DNA of 64,000 bases. Source: Zygnema cylindricum. Lineage: Eukaryota; Streptophyta; Zygnematophyceae; Zygnematales; Zygnemataceae. Positions 27,031 through 48,327 of the stretch are shown one piece after another (position 1 is the first letter of the stretch; the number at the start of each line of letters is the position of its first letter). The notes under the pieces are model-generated. The model did not search any database and was not told where the DNA came from. It saw only the letters and a list, made by a program, of their open reading frames with translations. The position numbers were made by a program, and so were the translations under genes. The stretch is from the NCBI GenBank assembly GCA_037447655.1, contig JBBHKE010002445.1, positions 280,020 through 344,019 on the forward strand. Direction: 5' to 3'.

Positions 27031-27511
27031 TGTTTTTCGGACAAGAATACTTAGCCACGAGGTAGCCACTAGGCACTCGGGTCTTCAACGTATTCTTTAC
27101 AAGAGTTATCTCAACAGAAAGCTACGAAGCAAAATAAACACTTCCAACCAAACCAAGAAATTCGGATTCGGTAAAAAGGGCACTTTTACAAGACAACCGA
27201 AATGCCACACAAACAAATACACTCAAACCAACCGTCCAGCTGTTCGGAGAACGGCACAGCCCAATACAAGATGCCACGCCTCAAGCCTCCACTCCACCAA
27301 TCGCCAAAATGACAAATTTGGAGGGAAACCTTCCAGACTTGGCCGAAGCCGTGTGGATTAAAAACGAGGCAGAACACAAGGAGAGAAAAATCCGTACGCT
27401 AACTAGCATCTACCACTAGCTAACAAGAAGAAAAGAAAATGGTGGGCAATCGGTGGCAAGGAGGAAGCAAGAAAACAGCTCCGCCGCCAAGAGAAAATTC
27501 TTGTCCGAAAA
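27031..27511. mobile_element. MITE-like element with 17-20 bp inverted ends
   Basis: The left end GTTTTTCGGACAAGAATA (about 27033-27052) is mirrored by ATTCTTGTCCGAAAACT (about 27491-27508). The interior of about 440 bp has no coding signal. Superfamily not assigned. Confidence 0.55.
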
Positions 27512-27999
27512 CTAAAATTCTTTAAGTCTGAGAATTAGCCTAAGTAAGAGCTACGCTAGGCCTAAGCAAAACTAGCCTACGTCTAGCTTACTTTACATGC
27601 ATGAAACTACTTAAGATATTGGCCAATAGGCAGCCAACATCATCTGCCGTACGTGTGACAAAATCCACTCTCCGAGGGTAAAAACCCTCCCTAATTACAT
27701 GTATGCGCGAACCTACATGGGTTCGCGACTTAAATAAATAGAAGGTATCGAAGCGCCACCGATACTCCCGGAAATCGCGATTCGGCGCCAAACGATACTT
27801 TGTGTCGATACTATCGAAATCGCGTGCATACGCACGAAAAGAAACATATCGCGCGAAACATTCCAGACATCGCGCTGCATCGCCCAAACGATATTTCACG
27901 TCCATACTTCGAAAATCGTGTACCTACGCACGAAATTGAAAGTATCGCACCAAATTAGTACTATACAACCAAACGTGAAAATAAATGAATCGACGTGAA

Positions 28000-28190
28000 A
28001 TCGCACGTGCGAACGAAACAACATGAAAGCGTGCGTGCATGTATAAAATCGTGCGTGGGTGCAGAATACCGCGCGTTCGTGCGAAATATCGCGCGTGCAT
28101 CCGAAATAGCGCAAGTGCGTGCATTATATCGTGCGTGCACGCTGAATATCGCGCGTGCGGGCATGATATCGTGCGCGCGGGCAACCGACA
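28000..28190 (+). repeat. 20-bp CpG-rich minisatellite
   Basis: About eight degenerate units of 20 bp carry the core ATATCGCGCGTGCGTGC. The tract is rich in CGCGCG and GTGCGTGC inside otherwise AT-rich DNA. Related single units extend left to about 27760. Confidence 0.8.
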
Positions 28191-28219
28191 CGATGCGGCA
28201 TGACATTATATGAGGAAAA

Positions 28220-28490
28220 CTGGTGTTACTCGTACTGGTAGTTAAGGGAAACCGATTTTTTTAGTGAAACTTGTGTTATTCATAACGTTTTTTCTCTGAG
28301 TCAAACCGGTTATACTCGTAGCACTACTTCGAGTAAAAGCAGTTCCTTTGAATATAATCACTGTTACTCGTAGTGTATTTTTGAGTAAAACAGGTTTTAC
28401 CCACACAACCAGTTTGGATTAAATTGGTTTTGACTGCAACTGGCGTCATTCTGGATAAAACCGGTTTTGAGTACAACTGGCGTTATTCTC
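28220..28490 (+). repeat. Degenerate repeats with AAACCGGTTT palindromes
   Basis: GAGT(A/C)AAACCGGTTTTACTC-like units recur irregularly (about 28300, 28385, 28430, 28460), mixed with CAACTGGCGT(C/T)ATTCT. No ORF. Confidence 0.6.
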
Positions 28491-28528
28491 ATTGCTTGTA
28501 CAAATAAACCACATTTACTCCTACAGCC

Positions 28529-28634
28529 AAGTCAAGTACATTCGGTTCTAGGTCAAGTACATTCGGTTCTAGGTCAAGTACATTCGGTTCTAGGTCAAGT
28601 ACATTCGGTTCTAGGTCAAGTACATTCGGTTCTA
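28529..28634 (+). repeat. 21-bp tandem repeat, 5 copies
   Basis: Five near-perfect tandem copies of a 21-bp unit containing AAGTACATTCGGTTCTA. There are no unique spacers, so it is not a CRISPR array. Confidence 0.95.
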
Positions 28635-28644
28635 CTTGTATAGA

Positions 28645-28840
28645 CAAAGTTCCTCTCCTCCCCTCTCCCTCTTTCTCCCTTTCTCTCTCTCGCTCTTCTC
28701 CCTCTACCTCTTCTCTCACTCCCTCTACCTCTTTCTTATAACCGGGGTTTATCTCCCCCCCTCTTTTTCTTTCTCCCTATCTGTCTCTCGCTCCTCTCCC
28801 TCTACCCCTTCTCTCACTCCCTCTACCTCTTTCTTTTAAC
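28645..28840 (+). repeat. Polypyrimidine tract
   Basis: CTCCCTCT/CTCTCTCT-rich tract in two blocks, each ending CCTCTACCTCTTTCTT; the second looks like a duplication of the first. Confidence 0.8.
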
Positions 28841-28904
28841 AGGAAAGGGAGGGGATGGAGAGATAGGATCTTCTGGCGGAAATGGTGAACCATAAATCTG
28901 AATG

Positions 28905-28980
28905 TGCTGTCATCGATTTTAGGGGGGGCGGATAATAGGGTACGTCTCGTCAATTTTAGGGGGGGTAATATGGTACGTCT
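28905..28980 (+). repeat. Direct duplication with a G-run
   Basis: TCAATTTTAGGGGGGG-TAATA-GGTACGTCT occurs twice in succession. The A/G runs resemble polypurine tracts, but no LTR was recognised beside them. Confidence 0.5.
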
Positions 28981-29568
28981 GTTCCTCCTTTTTTTATTCT
29001 CTTTATTTATATAATTTTTTTTTCGCCCTTTTTTTGTTAGTAAAGATGTGAAAAATGAAAAAAAAATGTGAAGGTTGAGAAAATAGGGCAGTCAATTTAT
29101 AGGATGTGTGGTTAAGATAGAGAGAGAAACAAAAAAGATAGAAAGAAGGAGAGAGAGTTATACTGTTCCCATGTTACTTTCTACGGTGTTAAGTGTGTGA
29201 AGTGAATGAATTATGACTGATACAACGAACGCCATTTTAACCTTCTTTCGATTTTTTCGCAAGATATTGTTTCATATATTTATTATTTATAAAAAATATT
29301 TTTTTTTTTATATTTATTATTATTAATTTAATTTATTTTTTTTTTATTTTTTTTTTTTTTTTAAATATATTTAATTGTAAAATGGAAAACATAAAAGAGA
29401 TTTTTTTTTTTTTTCAAACAAAAAAACAAAAGGATAAAATAAAAAAACACGATTTAAATTCTAATTCTTTATTTTTTATAAAATAAAAAAACACGATTTA
29501 AATTATATTTTTTTATTTTTTATTTTTTTGTTAAATGTGTTTATTTAAATGGTTTTTATTTTTGTATT

Positions 29569-29620
<52 letters not shown>

Positions 29621-30350
29621 GACTAAAATTTAACAAAAATCAAAACAATGAAGTTTTTTTGCCAAAAATATCTTTTTTAAAAAATTATAAAATTTAATTT
29701 AATATTGTTGCTTCAATTAAGTAATTTTTTTTATTGTTATTTTTTTACAATTGTTTTGTGGTTGACTGTGAATTTTTTTATTATTATTTGAGTTTTTTAC
29801 TTTAGTTATGATTTTGCTTCTTTAGTTATATAATGCTAGATTTTTATTTTTATTTTTATTATCACATTCGTCTAAAAATTATAATTTTTTTATTGAAAAA
29901 AAAAAGAAAAAAAAAACAAATATTTCAAACAAAAAGACAAAAAAATATCAAATACAAATAAACCATTTAAAAAACATATTTAACAAAAAAATAATAAAAA
30001 ATAAGTTACAATGTGAATCGTATGTTTTTTTTTTATCTTTTTGTCTTTTTGTTTGAAACATTTGTTTTATTTCTCTTTTATTTTTTTCATTTAATAATTA
30101 AATATATTTAAAAAAAAAAATTATTTGGCAAAAAAAAAGTAAATTAAGGTAATAATAATACATATATAAAACAATATATTTTTTTTTTTTTTTTTTTGTT
30201 TATTATTTTTTCAAAATATCTCGTTTCTTTTGTAAACTTATGTTTATTTTTTTAAAATTTCTTAACCTAACAAAAAAAAAAAAGCCAACAAAAATTATAA
30301 TTAATAATATAAAAAAATGTTGACCATATATTTACGTAAGCCTCTCGATA
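28981..30350. repeat. AT-rich gene-free region
   Basis: The sequence is almost entirely A/T runs, with a (TA)n run at 29570-29619. The segment 29620-29890 resembles 20085-20260 (both carry GATTTTGCTTCTTTA and ACATTCGTCTAAAAAT). Several arms are mutually complementary. No gene. Confidence 0.75.
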
Positions 30351-30359
30351 TAACTTCAA

Positions 30360-30750
30360 ACTTTATTGTGATAATATGGAACAACGTGGGACCACTAGGT
30401 GCCCGCCCTTAAAATTGATGAAAGAGTATAGAATCAATAGGCGCCCGCCGTCAATGATGAAGCTTTGAATATTAAAGAGCTATTGTCACATGGTGTTACA
30501 ACGTGAAACCACTAGGCTCTAGCCCAACGTGGAACCATTAGGCTCCTGCCCTAGAAAATTTATGACGTCCAATAGAAGTTTTAAATGTAGGGAGGGACAG
30601 AGTGGATGATGTAGCGCGCAACCCGTGGACGTCAACCAGTTTGAAATAATGTTAGAGGATATAGGTAGAAATGAAGCCTTCAATTTTAAGGACTTATTTT
30701 TATTGGATGATAATACGTGCACCAATGGGTGCCCGCAATCAAAAATTAAT
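30360..30750 (+). repeat. Interspersed CC(A)CTAGG-GCCCGCC motif repeats
   Basis: Versions of ACCACTAGGTGCCCGCC occur about five times (near 30388, 30437, 30507, 30532, 30722), spaced roughly 25-190 bp. Some are followed by AAAATTGATG. No coding signal. Confidence 0.45.
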
Positions 30751-30989
30751 GCCAATGAGTGATAGGGACAAAGGTAACCATCGATACAAAAAGTATGGGG
30801 CCGACTTTATTAAAAATCGCGATGGTAAACCATCTGAGTCCATAGGAACAAAAGGAAGTAGCATTGCAAAAACTGGAAAAACCACATGACTACGAAATAA
30901 ACAAAGTGGAAAATCAAGACAAAACCGACGAAAATACGAAAAAATGGCGGGGAAATCAAAAACACCCCAAAAAGCAAAACCCCGCAAAC

Positions 30990-33210
30990 AAAACATCAAA
31001 GGAAAAAACTAACACCAACATAACTAAAAATCTACGGAAAGCAACCACGTAAGTCCCCGAATCCCGGAGGAGCACGAGGAGGAAGTTCCGGAACACGCCG
31101 TCGATCCATAACGGCAATAGACGATCGAAGTAATATAGAAGCCAGCACCCATTGTAGAGCCACGGAAAAACGTTGACGAAAAAAGGAAGTAAGGACTGAA
31201 ACAGAAGGGCTCCCAGGTCCCCGCCTCTCGAACGAGCGCCGACCACAAGTTCGAAAAAACTCGTCCAAAGCCACACCCACACAACCAATTATCTCGACCG
31301 CCATCGGAATGAAGCCATCCATAGCGTCGCGACAGGCATAATCACGCTCCTTTTTAGCCGTGTCACGGGCGACCACTCCCACATGCTGAGCCGCTTGGGT
31401 GACGATTGTAGTTGAGGTCACGCTCCTTTTTAGCCGTGTCACGGGCGACCACTCCCACATGCTGAGCCGCTTGGGTGACGACTGTAGTTGAGGTAGGGTT
31501 CGCCAAAACAATATCACCAAATGTACGACGCGCACCATCAAGTAATACAGGGTCAATCCGACGCGAAGGAATAATGTGAGAGACCTCCCGACGAACAGAA
31601 AATCCCCCCTCAGAAGCGATAGTAGCAATGGTGTCTCAAATCGCGTCGTGCGCCCGAATAAACTCGCCCCCGTGGGAGCAACGAAGTAAATGGACCCCGT
31701 CGGGCTCGAGAACGTGGCCACAAGAGCAAACGAGTGAGCCTAGCAAAGGTGGGTGAGGGAGGCCAAGCCGGAACCTAAGGGTCGTCCTGAACTTAGGCGG
31801 TGTGAAACGAAGGGTAGATAAAATAGGGCCAGCCAATAGCCAAGCTCTGGGTAGATAAAATAGGGACAGCCAATAGCCAAGCTCCAGAGCCAGGTCCACC
31901 ACAAGACAGGAACGGTGCACGCGAAGAATCGGGAGGAAGCGCCTCGAGAAGCTCGGATTTAATAGTGGCGACAACCCGATCAGAAATGGATTCCTGAACA
32001 CGCGGAATTGATGTCGTAACAAGAGTGGAAAACATCGGCATGTCCTCGATAACAGCCGGATTAAGAGAACGTGATGCATCCAAAAGGGACCGTTGGAAGG
32101 CTAGCTCACCATCTAAAATACGGGGAACCACGGCCGAAAGAATAGGAGTGTCCCCAGCCAGAAAACGAGAGACAATAGTGGAAGCAAAAAAGCACCAACT
32201 TCCCAAATAGGCGGCTGGAGCAACACGCGCCGTCGAGAGTAAACCCAAACCGCCAGCCGAGACAGGAAGAGAGGCTTGAATGCGTGTCGCAGGCCTAGAC
32301 CTGCGATCAAAAGCTCCACGGCCCAACAAATTGTGGAGGACATCCATAAGACGATCGTTGAAAGCAGAAAGTGAGGACACACAGGATGGGGTGGGAGGGG
32401 AAGTGCGAGTAAGGTAGGAGGGCCGGTGGGGGAAACATCCTGTCAGAAGAGCAAAGGCCACCTGGGGATCAGAAAGGTGAGGAAGGTCGTCCACGTGGGA
32501 CAAATCTGTCTGAACAGCGGAATCGTGGAATTTCGTGATGTATGGATCAGAACCAAGCAGGCAACCAAACACACGAATGCCTTCGGAAGGAGGTGGGGTC
32601 TGAAAACTAGGAGGGGGAGTGAAAGGAGGAGGAATAGGACGTGGGGACCAAACAACTAACTTCGAGGGCTGAACCGAAAGATTGAGTTCAGCCAAACGAG
32701 CCTTGAAAAAGTTATAAGCTGGTATAACTTGGTCTGAAGGACCAATAATGTGTGTGTCATCCGCAACTGAAGGGTAGAGGCAAGAAGGGTAAGTAGCAGC
32801 GGAAGCTTGGAGAGCACGGTAATGGGCTAGGGCAAACAAGGGCCCCCTTAGAGGATCGCCTTGACGAGTGCCAGTTGTGGAGGAACGTGGGACCAAATCA
32901 TCATCAGTGGAGAAAGAGAGGCTACTGCTTAGAGAATAAAAGGCTCTCACAAAAGGAAATATCTGGACAATCGGGGAAGGTGCAGCCATAAGCTACGAAA
33001 AAATGGCATTCCGATCCACTATATTAAAGGCATTAGAAACATAGGCATTAGAAACATCCACCTGGAGGACTAACCAATCCGGATGGGCATCTAACAAAGC
33101 CTGGATCCCGTGGACCACGGCCTCACAACCCCCCGGGGTTGCCACTCTGAACTGACGAGGAGAGAAATAATCATGAAAAGCGGGCTGGAGCTGGTAGTAC
33201 AAAATCTTGA
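30990..33210 (-). pseudogene. Non-LTR retrotransposon ORF2-like remnant (RT + CCHC + RLE)
   Basis: Reading right to left, the reverse transcriptase begins with LQVDVSNA near 33060. It continues with TGTRQGDPLRGPLFALA and the catalytic-region VADDTHIIG (ORF 32989-31793). Then follow a CCHC knuckle CSCGHVLEPDGVHLLRC near 31700 and a PD-(D/E)xK-like endonuclease motif (RRID, 12 residues, then D of FGDIVL) near 31540-31590. RT-CCHC-endonuclease order is that of R2/CRE-type elements with a restriction-like endonuclease; I cannot assign a clade. The copy is dead. It has a 15-bp duplication in the RT (33030-33060), a 37-bp duplication (31812-31885), a 76-bp duplication (31343-31494) that shifts frame, and a TGA near 31645 where a CGA (Arg) would fit. 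Its 5' part is absent. Confidence 0.75.
31343..31494. repeat. 76-bp tandem duplication
   Basis: Two adjacent copies (from 31343 and 31419) differ at about one base. The length is not a multiple of three, so it breaks the endonuclease frame. Confidence 0.9.
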
Positions 33211-35472
33211 AAGCTAACTTTTGCGTTGAACCCGATCGCGTAGGTCTACGGCCTCATCGTCACCTCGCTATTTTTGTGTATTCCACGTCGTCACCATTGA
33301 CATAAGCGAGAAGGCATAGAACATCAAAATTTCACATTTTCGCATAGGTTAAAGAATTGAAGCAACTAAAAAAGTCTAAGGTAGTTTAACGTAAGCCTAA
33401 AAAGTAAAAAAATTATTTTATCTTGACGATTTGTCAACCGAACGTACCAACAAGTTTGTTATTTCAAGAATTTATACTTTTGGTGCACATTCAAATGCGC
33501 CCGCTTGTTGTGAGAAACGACAAAAATATTCGTCCTTTTGCTTCGTACGAGGTGCACGTAAATTTTAATTTTGGTTACTAAAAGATACGGATCGTTTAAA
33601 TTGATTGGTCGAAAACCTTTAAACTATATGGGATTACTACACATTCCGTACAATTTCATTTACACCACAAGCCGTACATAGAGTACACTTTTCTCTCTTC
33701 TCTTTTTTTCTCCTCCTCTTTTGCTTACCTCCTCTCCTTGCCCTCTCCTCCCGCCCAACTCTCCCCCCCTCTTTCTTTCTCTCTCCTCTCACGCTCTCCT
33801 CGCCCTCTCTTAGTCGTTTCCTCTCTCTCTCTCTCCTCACTCTCTCCTCTGACCTTCCTTTTTGGGTGAAGAGGGTGAAGGCACTTTGTTTTTTTTTGCC
33901 CTACTTATTTTTCAGTTTTGGCTATGCCACACCTCTTGTACCCCCAGACGCAGATGGTTTACCATCGTGCTTTTAATTTATCCTGTGAGGTTTTTTTTTT
34001 TTTTTCCCCTTCTTTGCATGAGGTACACCTGGCACAACTTAAGAGTTTATTTCATGATGATTTGTTCCTTATATCGGGTGCCCAAGGATTTGATATATTT
34101 TTTCCAGTATGTTTATTTTATTGCAAATGGAACTACTCCCCCTAGCATGTGTGATCTTCTCACTTGTTTTTTTCTCGAGAGTGTTTGAAAGTCTCCTCTC
34201 ATTTTCTGTCCCCCTGAGGTTTCGTATGACACATTTGAGTTTGACAGTTTTAACAGTGCGTGACGTGACTTAGAGATGGTGATGCCGGATTGCAGAAATT
34301 ATTGGTGTATACACAAAATTAGATTGTATAACACTAATTCCTACAGGAGAGACATTGCAGATTGTGGTCCACTCTTTTAAACAAATGTTATTAACACTAT
34401 TTTAGTATTTCCAGCCAGAAAAAGGTAAGATTTGAAGCTCACTGACATTATATAAATGAAAGGTACCACATTTGAAAAAGGAACATCAAAACATTTTATT
34501 TCGTTTCATTTCATATTTTCCAAGGGAAATGTGCAAAAACAACATAACACAAAGACCCTTTTTCCATAACCGAGAAGCATACATACCATCACGACAGTTA
34601 AGTTCATAATAACAGTTCATCATTTGTAACCCTAACTAGAGATATAGCATTGTACTTTGTGTAAAACAATCATTGCAACCAACAACCAATCATCTGACGA
34701 TGAGATTGTACTAAAAAGGAATTCTACCTGTTGACTACAAAACCTTTTGAGTGAAAAAAAAAAAAAAAAACGAACACATTGGAGTTAACAAAACCGGAAG
34801 CCTTTTGGAGAAACCTAAAGAACTGCATCAATTATTAGTACTATCGTCAATTGCCTACAAACACAAATTACTCGATATGTGTTGCCATTTTTATACGGAC
34901 TTCCTCTACCATTTCCCAAGGATTCTAAACTTGGGGAAGTCCAAGAGAAATCAGTTTGAATCAAGGCCATTTTTCTTTTCTTCACCTGTTCATCAATCTC
35001 TTAAAATTCATCGAACGGAGAACAATTCTCTATTTTAGAGAGACTCTTAACTTGTTCTTCTACTGGAGTGTGTGGAATCGAAAGAAATGAACAATTTTTT
35101 TCCAAATGAAGCTTAACTGCTTCAGTTTATACCTCTTTTTATTAGATTGACTGGGAAAGCAATAGTCTTCCCATTAAAGAAACTAAACTGAATCGATTTA
35201 CAAAGAGACATGTATACTCATCAGCTAGTTTTTGGCTCGAGCATTTCAACTTGGAAAAAAAACTGACGCTTATTTCCTTTCGATATTTTGACTTTTATTA
35301 CAATTTTTGAGGGCTTTCGTATAACAGAAATCTTAACTGTTAGAAAGCATCGACACCAAGAGGTCCATTGAGTTTATCGAAGTAAGCCTCTTTTTATTTT
35401 CCAGAAGAAAGTTTTGTTGTGGAGAAGTTATACTGGTCTCGAAAAAAAAATTTGAGAGAGAGAGGGAGAGGA
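33211..35472. other. Intergenic region between the LINE remnant and ATM
   Basis: It holds a polypyrimidine tract (33685-33850), a MITE-like family copy D (about 34265-34440, with CAGCCAGAAAAA) and AT-rich DNA that includes the ATM 3' UTR. ORFs at 33862-34188 and 34751-35038 show no recognisable motifs. Confidence 0.55.
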
Positions 35473-45028
<9,556 letters not shown>

Positions 45029-45054
45029 CTGCCAAACACGAGAGAGACGACCAT

Positions 45055-45195
45055 GGGGAGAGGGGGGGAGGGAGAAGGGGAGGGATGAGAGATAGGAGGG
45101 AGGGGAGGGAGGGAGGGAGGGAGGGAGGGGGGGGGGAGGGGGGGGAGGAAGGGAGGGGGGGAGGAAGGGAGGAGTGAGGGGGAGGGGGAGGGGGG
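45055..45195 (+). repeat. (GGGA)n polypurine tract beside the copia 5' LTR
   Basis: G-rich GGGAGG/GGGGGA repeats run from just upstream of the first visible ATM exon directly to the LTR start. The right flank of the same element is polypyrimidine instead (61394-61515). Confidence 0.9.
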
Positions 45196-45699
45196 TGTTG
45201 GACTTAGTACTTTGCTAGAAGCTCACCTTATTCTTTAGCCTTAGGCCTCTGCTAGAAGCTTGTCTTATTTCTGTTATTTTTGGTTTTATTTAATAACAAA
45301 AACTAGCATTCCAGTTTTCGTTGTTTAGTTAGTCTTATTCTAGTTCACGTTATTAGTCAGTTTGTCCTTTCTGTTCTTTTTGTTTACTTTAAAGCGTTCA
45401 GCTTAGCATCTAGTATCGGATCAGATCCTAAGCTGTCCACCGCCTGATTAGAGATCTTCCTGCCCTTTCGGCATTCCTGCCCTTTCGGCATTTTGTGTCA
45501 GATGACCTTTCAAGTCATCTACGGTTTTCTAGACCTTGAGAAGTCACTTCGTGACATTCTCTTCTCTATTTAACGATCTCAATCTGTTGTACCTTTTACC
45601 CTTTTTTAATCAAAAACTATTTTGTCTCTTGCCCCTTTTGTCCTTTCCATTTTTCTTTACCTTCCTACTTTATCTGCTGCCATGTCATCTGCTGCAATA
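45196..45699 (+). repeat. Ty1/copia 5' LTR
   Basis: It starts TGTTGGACTTAGTACT and ends CTGCTGCAATA, directly before the primer-binding site. It pairs with 60907-61393. It has a 17-bp tandem duplication (CCTGCCCTTTCGGCATT) near 45460-45495 that the 3' LTR lacks. The five bases outside each LTR (GGGGG and TCCCT) are not a target duplication. Confidence 0.92.
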
Positions 45700-47184
45700 G
45701 GTTATGGGCCTTTCAATGCTAATACCGTTGCTAAATTTAACGGCTCGGATTTCTATGGTTGGAAATATCAAATTGAGCACCTTTTTCGCCGCGAGAAACT
45801 CTGGTCCATCATTAACGGTAGTGAGGCTGAGCCCTCCGATGCTACTGCCAAACCTGCCTGGCTTCTCAGGAATGAGGAGGCGCACTCTCGTTTGGTTTTA
45901 GCTCTTGAATCTACCCAACTTGACCTCATACGCGACGCTCACTCAGCTCATGACGCCTGGATATTGCTGTCCAATGCGTACGAAGTCAAATCCTGGTCTA
46001 ACAAACTCCTCCTTCGTCGGCAGTTGAACACTTGTCAGAAAGTTCACACCGAATCTATTCAACAGTACGTCCACAATGTAAAATCTATTGCCGGTCGACT
46101 CAAGAGTATCGGTGCTTCAGTTTCGGAGGAAGATATCATTTCCGCGATCCTAGGAGGCTTACCTTCCTCCTACTCTGCATTTATTTCCTCTATTGACAAC
46201 TCTTCCATAGCTGTCACTATTCCGTCACTTACCGCCGCTCTGGTCCACGAGGAAACTAAGCAGAATCTTTCCCCGGTTCCCGGTGTAGCTCTGGCAACCA
46301 TCGCTCCGTCCAACCGTCCACCAAAGACTTCCTCTTGTCGTTATTGCCGTGAGAACACCCACGTCATTGACGACTGCCCTGCTCTCCGACGGAAACTTGA
46401 ACGACAAGGAGGTTCTGACCGTACAGGAGGGCGTGGACGCAACAATGGACGCGGTCCTTCCCATGGTCACGCCTCCACGGCCGAAGCTATTTTTCCTGCT
46501 GGTCAGGAATATTTCGCGCCAACCAATCCCTTCGTCCACTCTCCAAGCTACGGCAACAATAATATCGGTGACGTTCCACAAATGTCCCCAGCTGTCCAAC
46601 CGTACCATCATTATTCATACGGTCAATCATTTCACCCTCCAAATCCAGCTGTCCCTATGCCTTCGCCAGCTGTCCATTATCCTCCAACTCCACCGGATTA
46701 TGGATTTGCCCTTACATCATCGGTGGTCTCCACTTCATCCATCGATATTTCATCTACGTCGTCAGATTCCTGGATCGTTGACTCCGGCGCTTCACATCAC
46801 CTCTCTTCACGCTCCGATTGGTTCACATCCATATCGCCACTTCACCCTACTATGACGATCTTACTCGGCAACAATGCTGCCTTGACGGCCACTCACTTCG
46901 GACATATTTCCACTGTCGGTTTCACCACCGCCACGTCAGCAATAACTCTCTCTCATGTCCTGTTCGTCCCCGGCCTCAAAAAGAATTTATTCTCTGTTGG
47001 CGCTGCACTTCATCAAGGCGCCACAGCTGTCTTTTCTACGACGACTGTTACCTTCCTTTCCCCACAAAAATCTCAGGTTGGACTCGGCATAAAATCCGGA
47101 TCCATCTACATCTTATCTAACTTTCAAACTGTTGGATTTGCCAATATGGCTACATCGTCATCTCCCCACGCATTTGGTAAATGA
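45682..47184 (+). pseudogene. Copia gag-protease ORF
   Basis: The first ATG (45682) lies 15 bases inside the LTR, and the frame reads through the primer-binding site into gag. Visible are a UBN2-like Gag region (FYGWKYQ, AHDAWILL, YVHNVKSIAGRLKSIG), a CCHC knuckle CRYCRENTHVIDDC near residue 217, a proline-rich stretch and the aspartic protease motif WIVDSGASHH. The frame ends at 47182-47184 through a shift; integrase continues in another frame. The ORF is long and clean, so decay is modest here. Confidence 0.88.
45700..45710 (+). promoter_or_regulatory. Primer-binding site, anticodon arm of initiator tRNA-Met
   Basis: GGTTATGGGCC directly after the LTR is complementary to the anticodon-arm sequence GGCCCATAACC of eukaryotic initiator tRNA-Met. 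Drosophila copia and Volvox Osser use the same internal half-tRNA site rather than the tRNA 3' end. Confidence 0.85.
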
Positions 47185-48108
47185 CATTTTCGATACGGAC
47201 ATTTGTCCTTACTAGCCTCCAATTCTTGAGCAAAGGTCTTGTCACTGGCCTTGACTCATTTCCAAACAAACATCTTGATTTTTGCTCAGGATGCGTCGAA
47301 GGAAAATTAACTCGTCCTTCATTTCCATCTAGTACATCCAAATCTAACGGTCCCCTCTCATTAATTCACTCTGACCTTTGTGGACCGATGTCAGTACCCA
47401 GTCACACTGGCGCACTCTACTTTGTTACGTTCATAGACGATGCAACTCGGTTTTGCCACCTGTTTCTCCTCCGTCGAAAATCTGAAACATTTCAAATATT
47501 TCAACAGTACAAGTCATTGGTTGAAAACTCCCTTGACTGCCGCATCAAATGTCTCCGAACTGATAACGGTGGGGAATACTTCTCCACGGAATTTTCTAAC
47601 TTTCTCACCACTAACGGAATCATTCATCAATCAACGGTTCCTAACACCCCCCAACAAAATGGAGTTTTGGAGAGGTATAACTGTACCGTTATCAACATGG
47701 CACGTTCCATGTTGCACTTCGCCAAACTGCCCATAATCTTTTGGGCAGAATCTGTCACGACTGCGAATTATATACGCAACCTTTGTCCCACCTCCGCCCT
47801 TCCAGGTGTGACGCCTTATGAAGCTTGGGCAGGCAACAAACCAGACGTCACCCACCTCCGAATATTCGGCTGCACCGCTTGGGTTAAAAATCTTACGCCG
47901 GCCGGGAAATGGCAGAGTCGGGCGACATCCGGCGTTCTAGTCGGATACTCGACGGAATCGAAAGCCTATCGAATTTGACTCTCAGAAGAACGTCGGGTCA
48001 TCTTAAGTCGTGATGTCATCTTCAACGAAACTCCACTCCTCCTCAAACTCACCACTTCCTCTACCGCCTCTTCCCCTACTCTTCCACCCATTATCTTCCA
48101 GACCAACA
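47181..48108 (+). pseudogene. Copia integrase (5' portion of split pol)
   Basis: It begins in the GAG-pre-integrase zinc region (LDFCSGCVEGK). It keeps the catalytic triad: D in IHSDLCGP, D in RTDNGGEY, and E in NGVLERYN. The C-terminal GVLVGYS fold follows. A TGA at 47976-47978 falls where Arg is usual (R.SEERRVI), consistent with CGA decay. The polypyrimidine-rich linker that follows is duplicated on the far side of the inserted Ty3 element. Confidence 0.88.
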
Positions 48109-48326
48109 CTTCACCCTCACCTCTCTCAGTCATCCCTTTTACTTTTTCCCCTATACCCTCATCATCCCTCCCCTCTCTATCTATATCTCCTTTACCCTTA
48201 ATCAGATCTACATCTGACAATCTCTTCTTGTCCACTCCCTTGCCAATTCACCACACAAACTCTGACCCTTACTCTCTCTCCCCCATAAATCACGTTGCTT
48301 CTCTGTATGTCATTTCGTCAACCTCT
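48109..48326 (+). repeat. 218-bp duplicated copia segment, left copy
   Basis: Part of the copia pol linker. The same 218 bp recur at 59012-59229 with about five differences. The two copies flank the Ty3 insertion exactly. Confidence 0.95.
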
Positions 48327-48327
48327 T

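Noticed and set aside
28529-28634. CRISPR-like array
   Set aside because: The units are contiguous 21-bp tandem copies without unique spacers, in a eukaryotic context.
45622-45681. Copia gag starting at 45622
   Set aside because: That position is TTG inside the LTR; the first ATG is at 45682.
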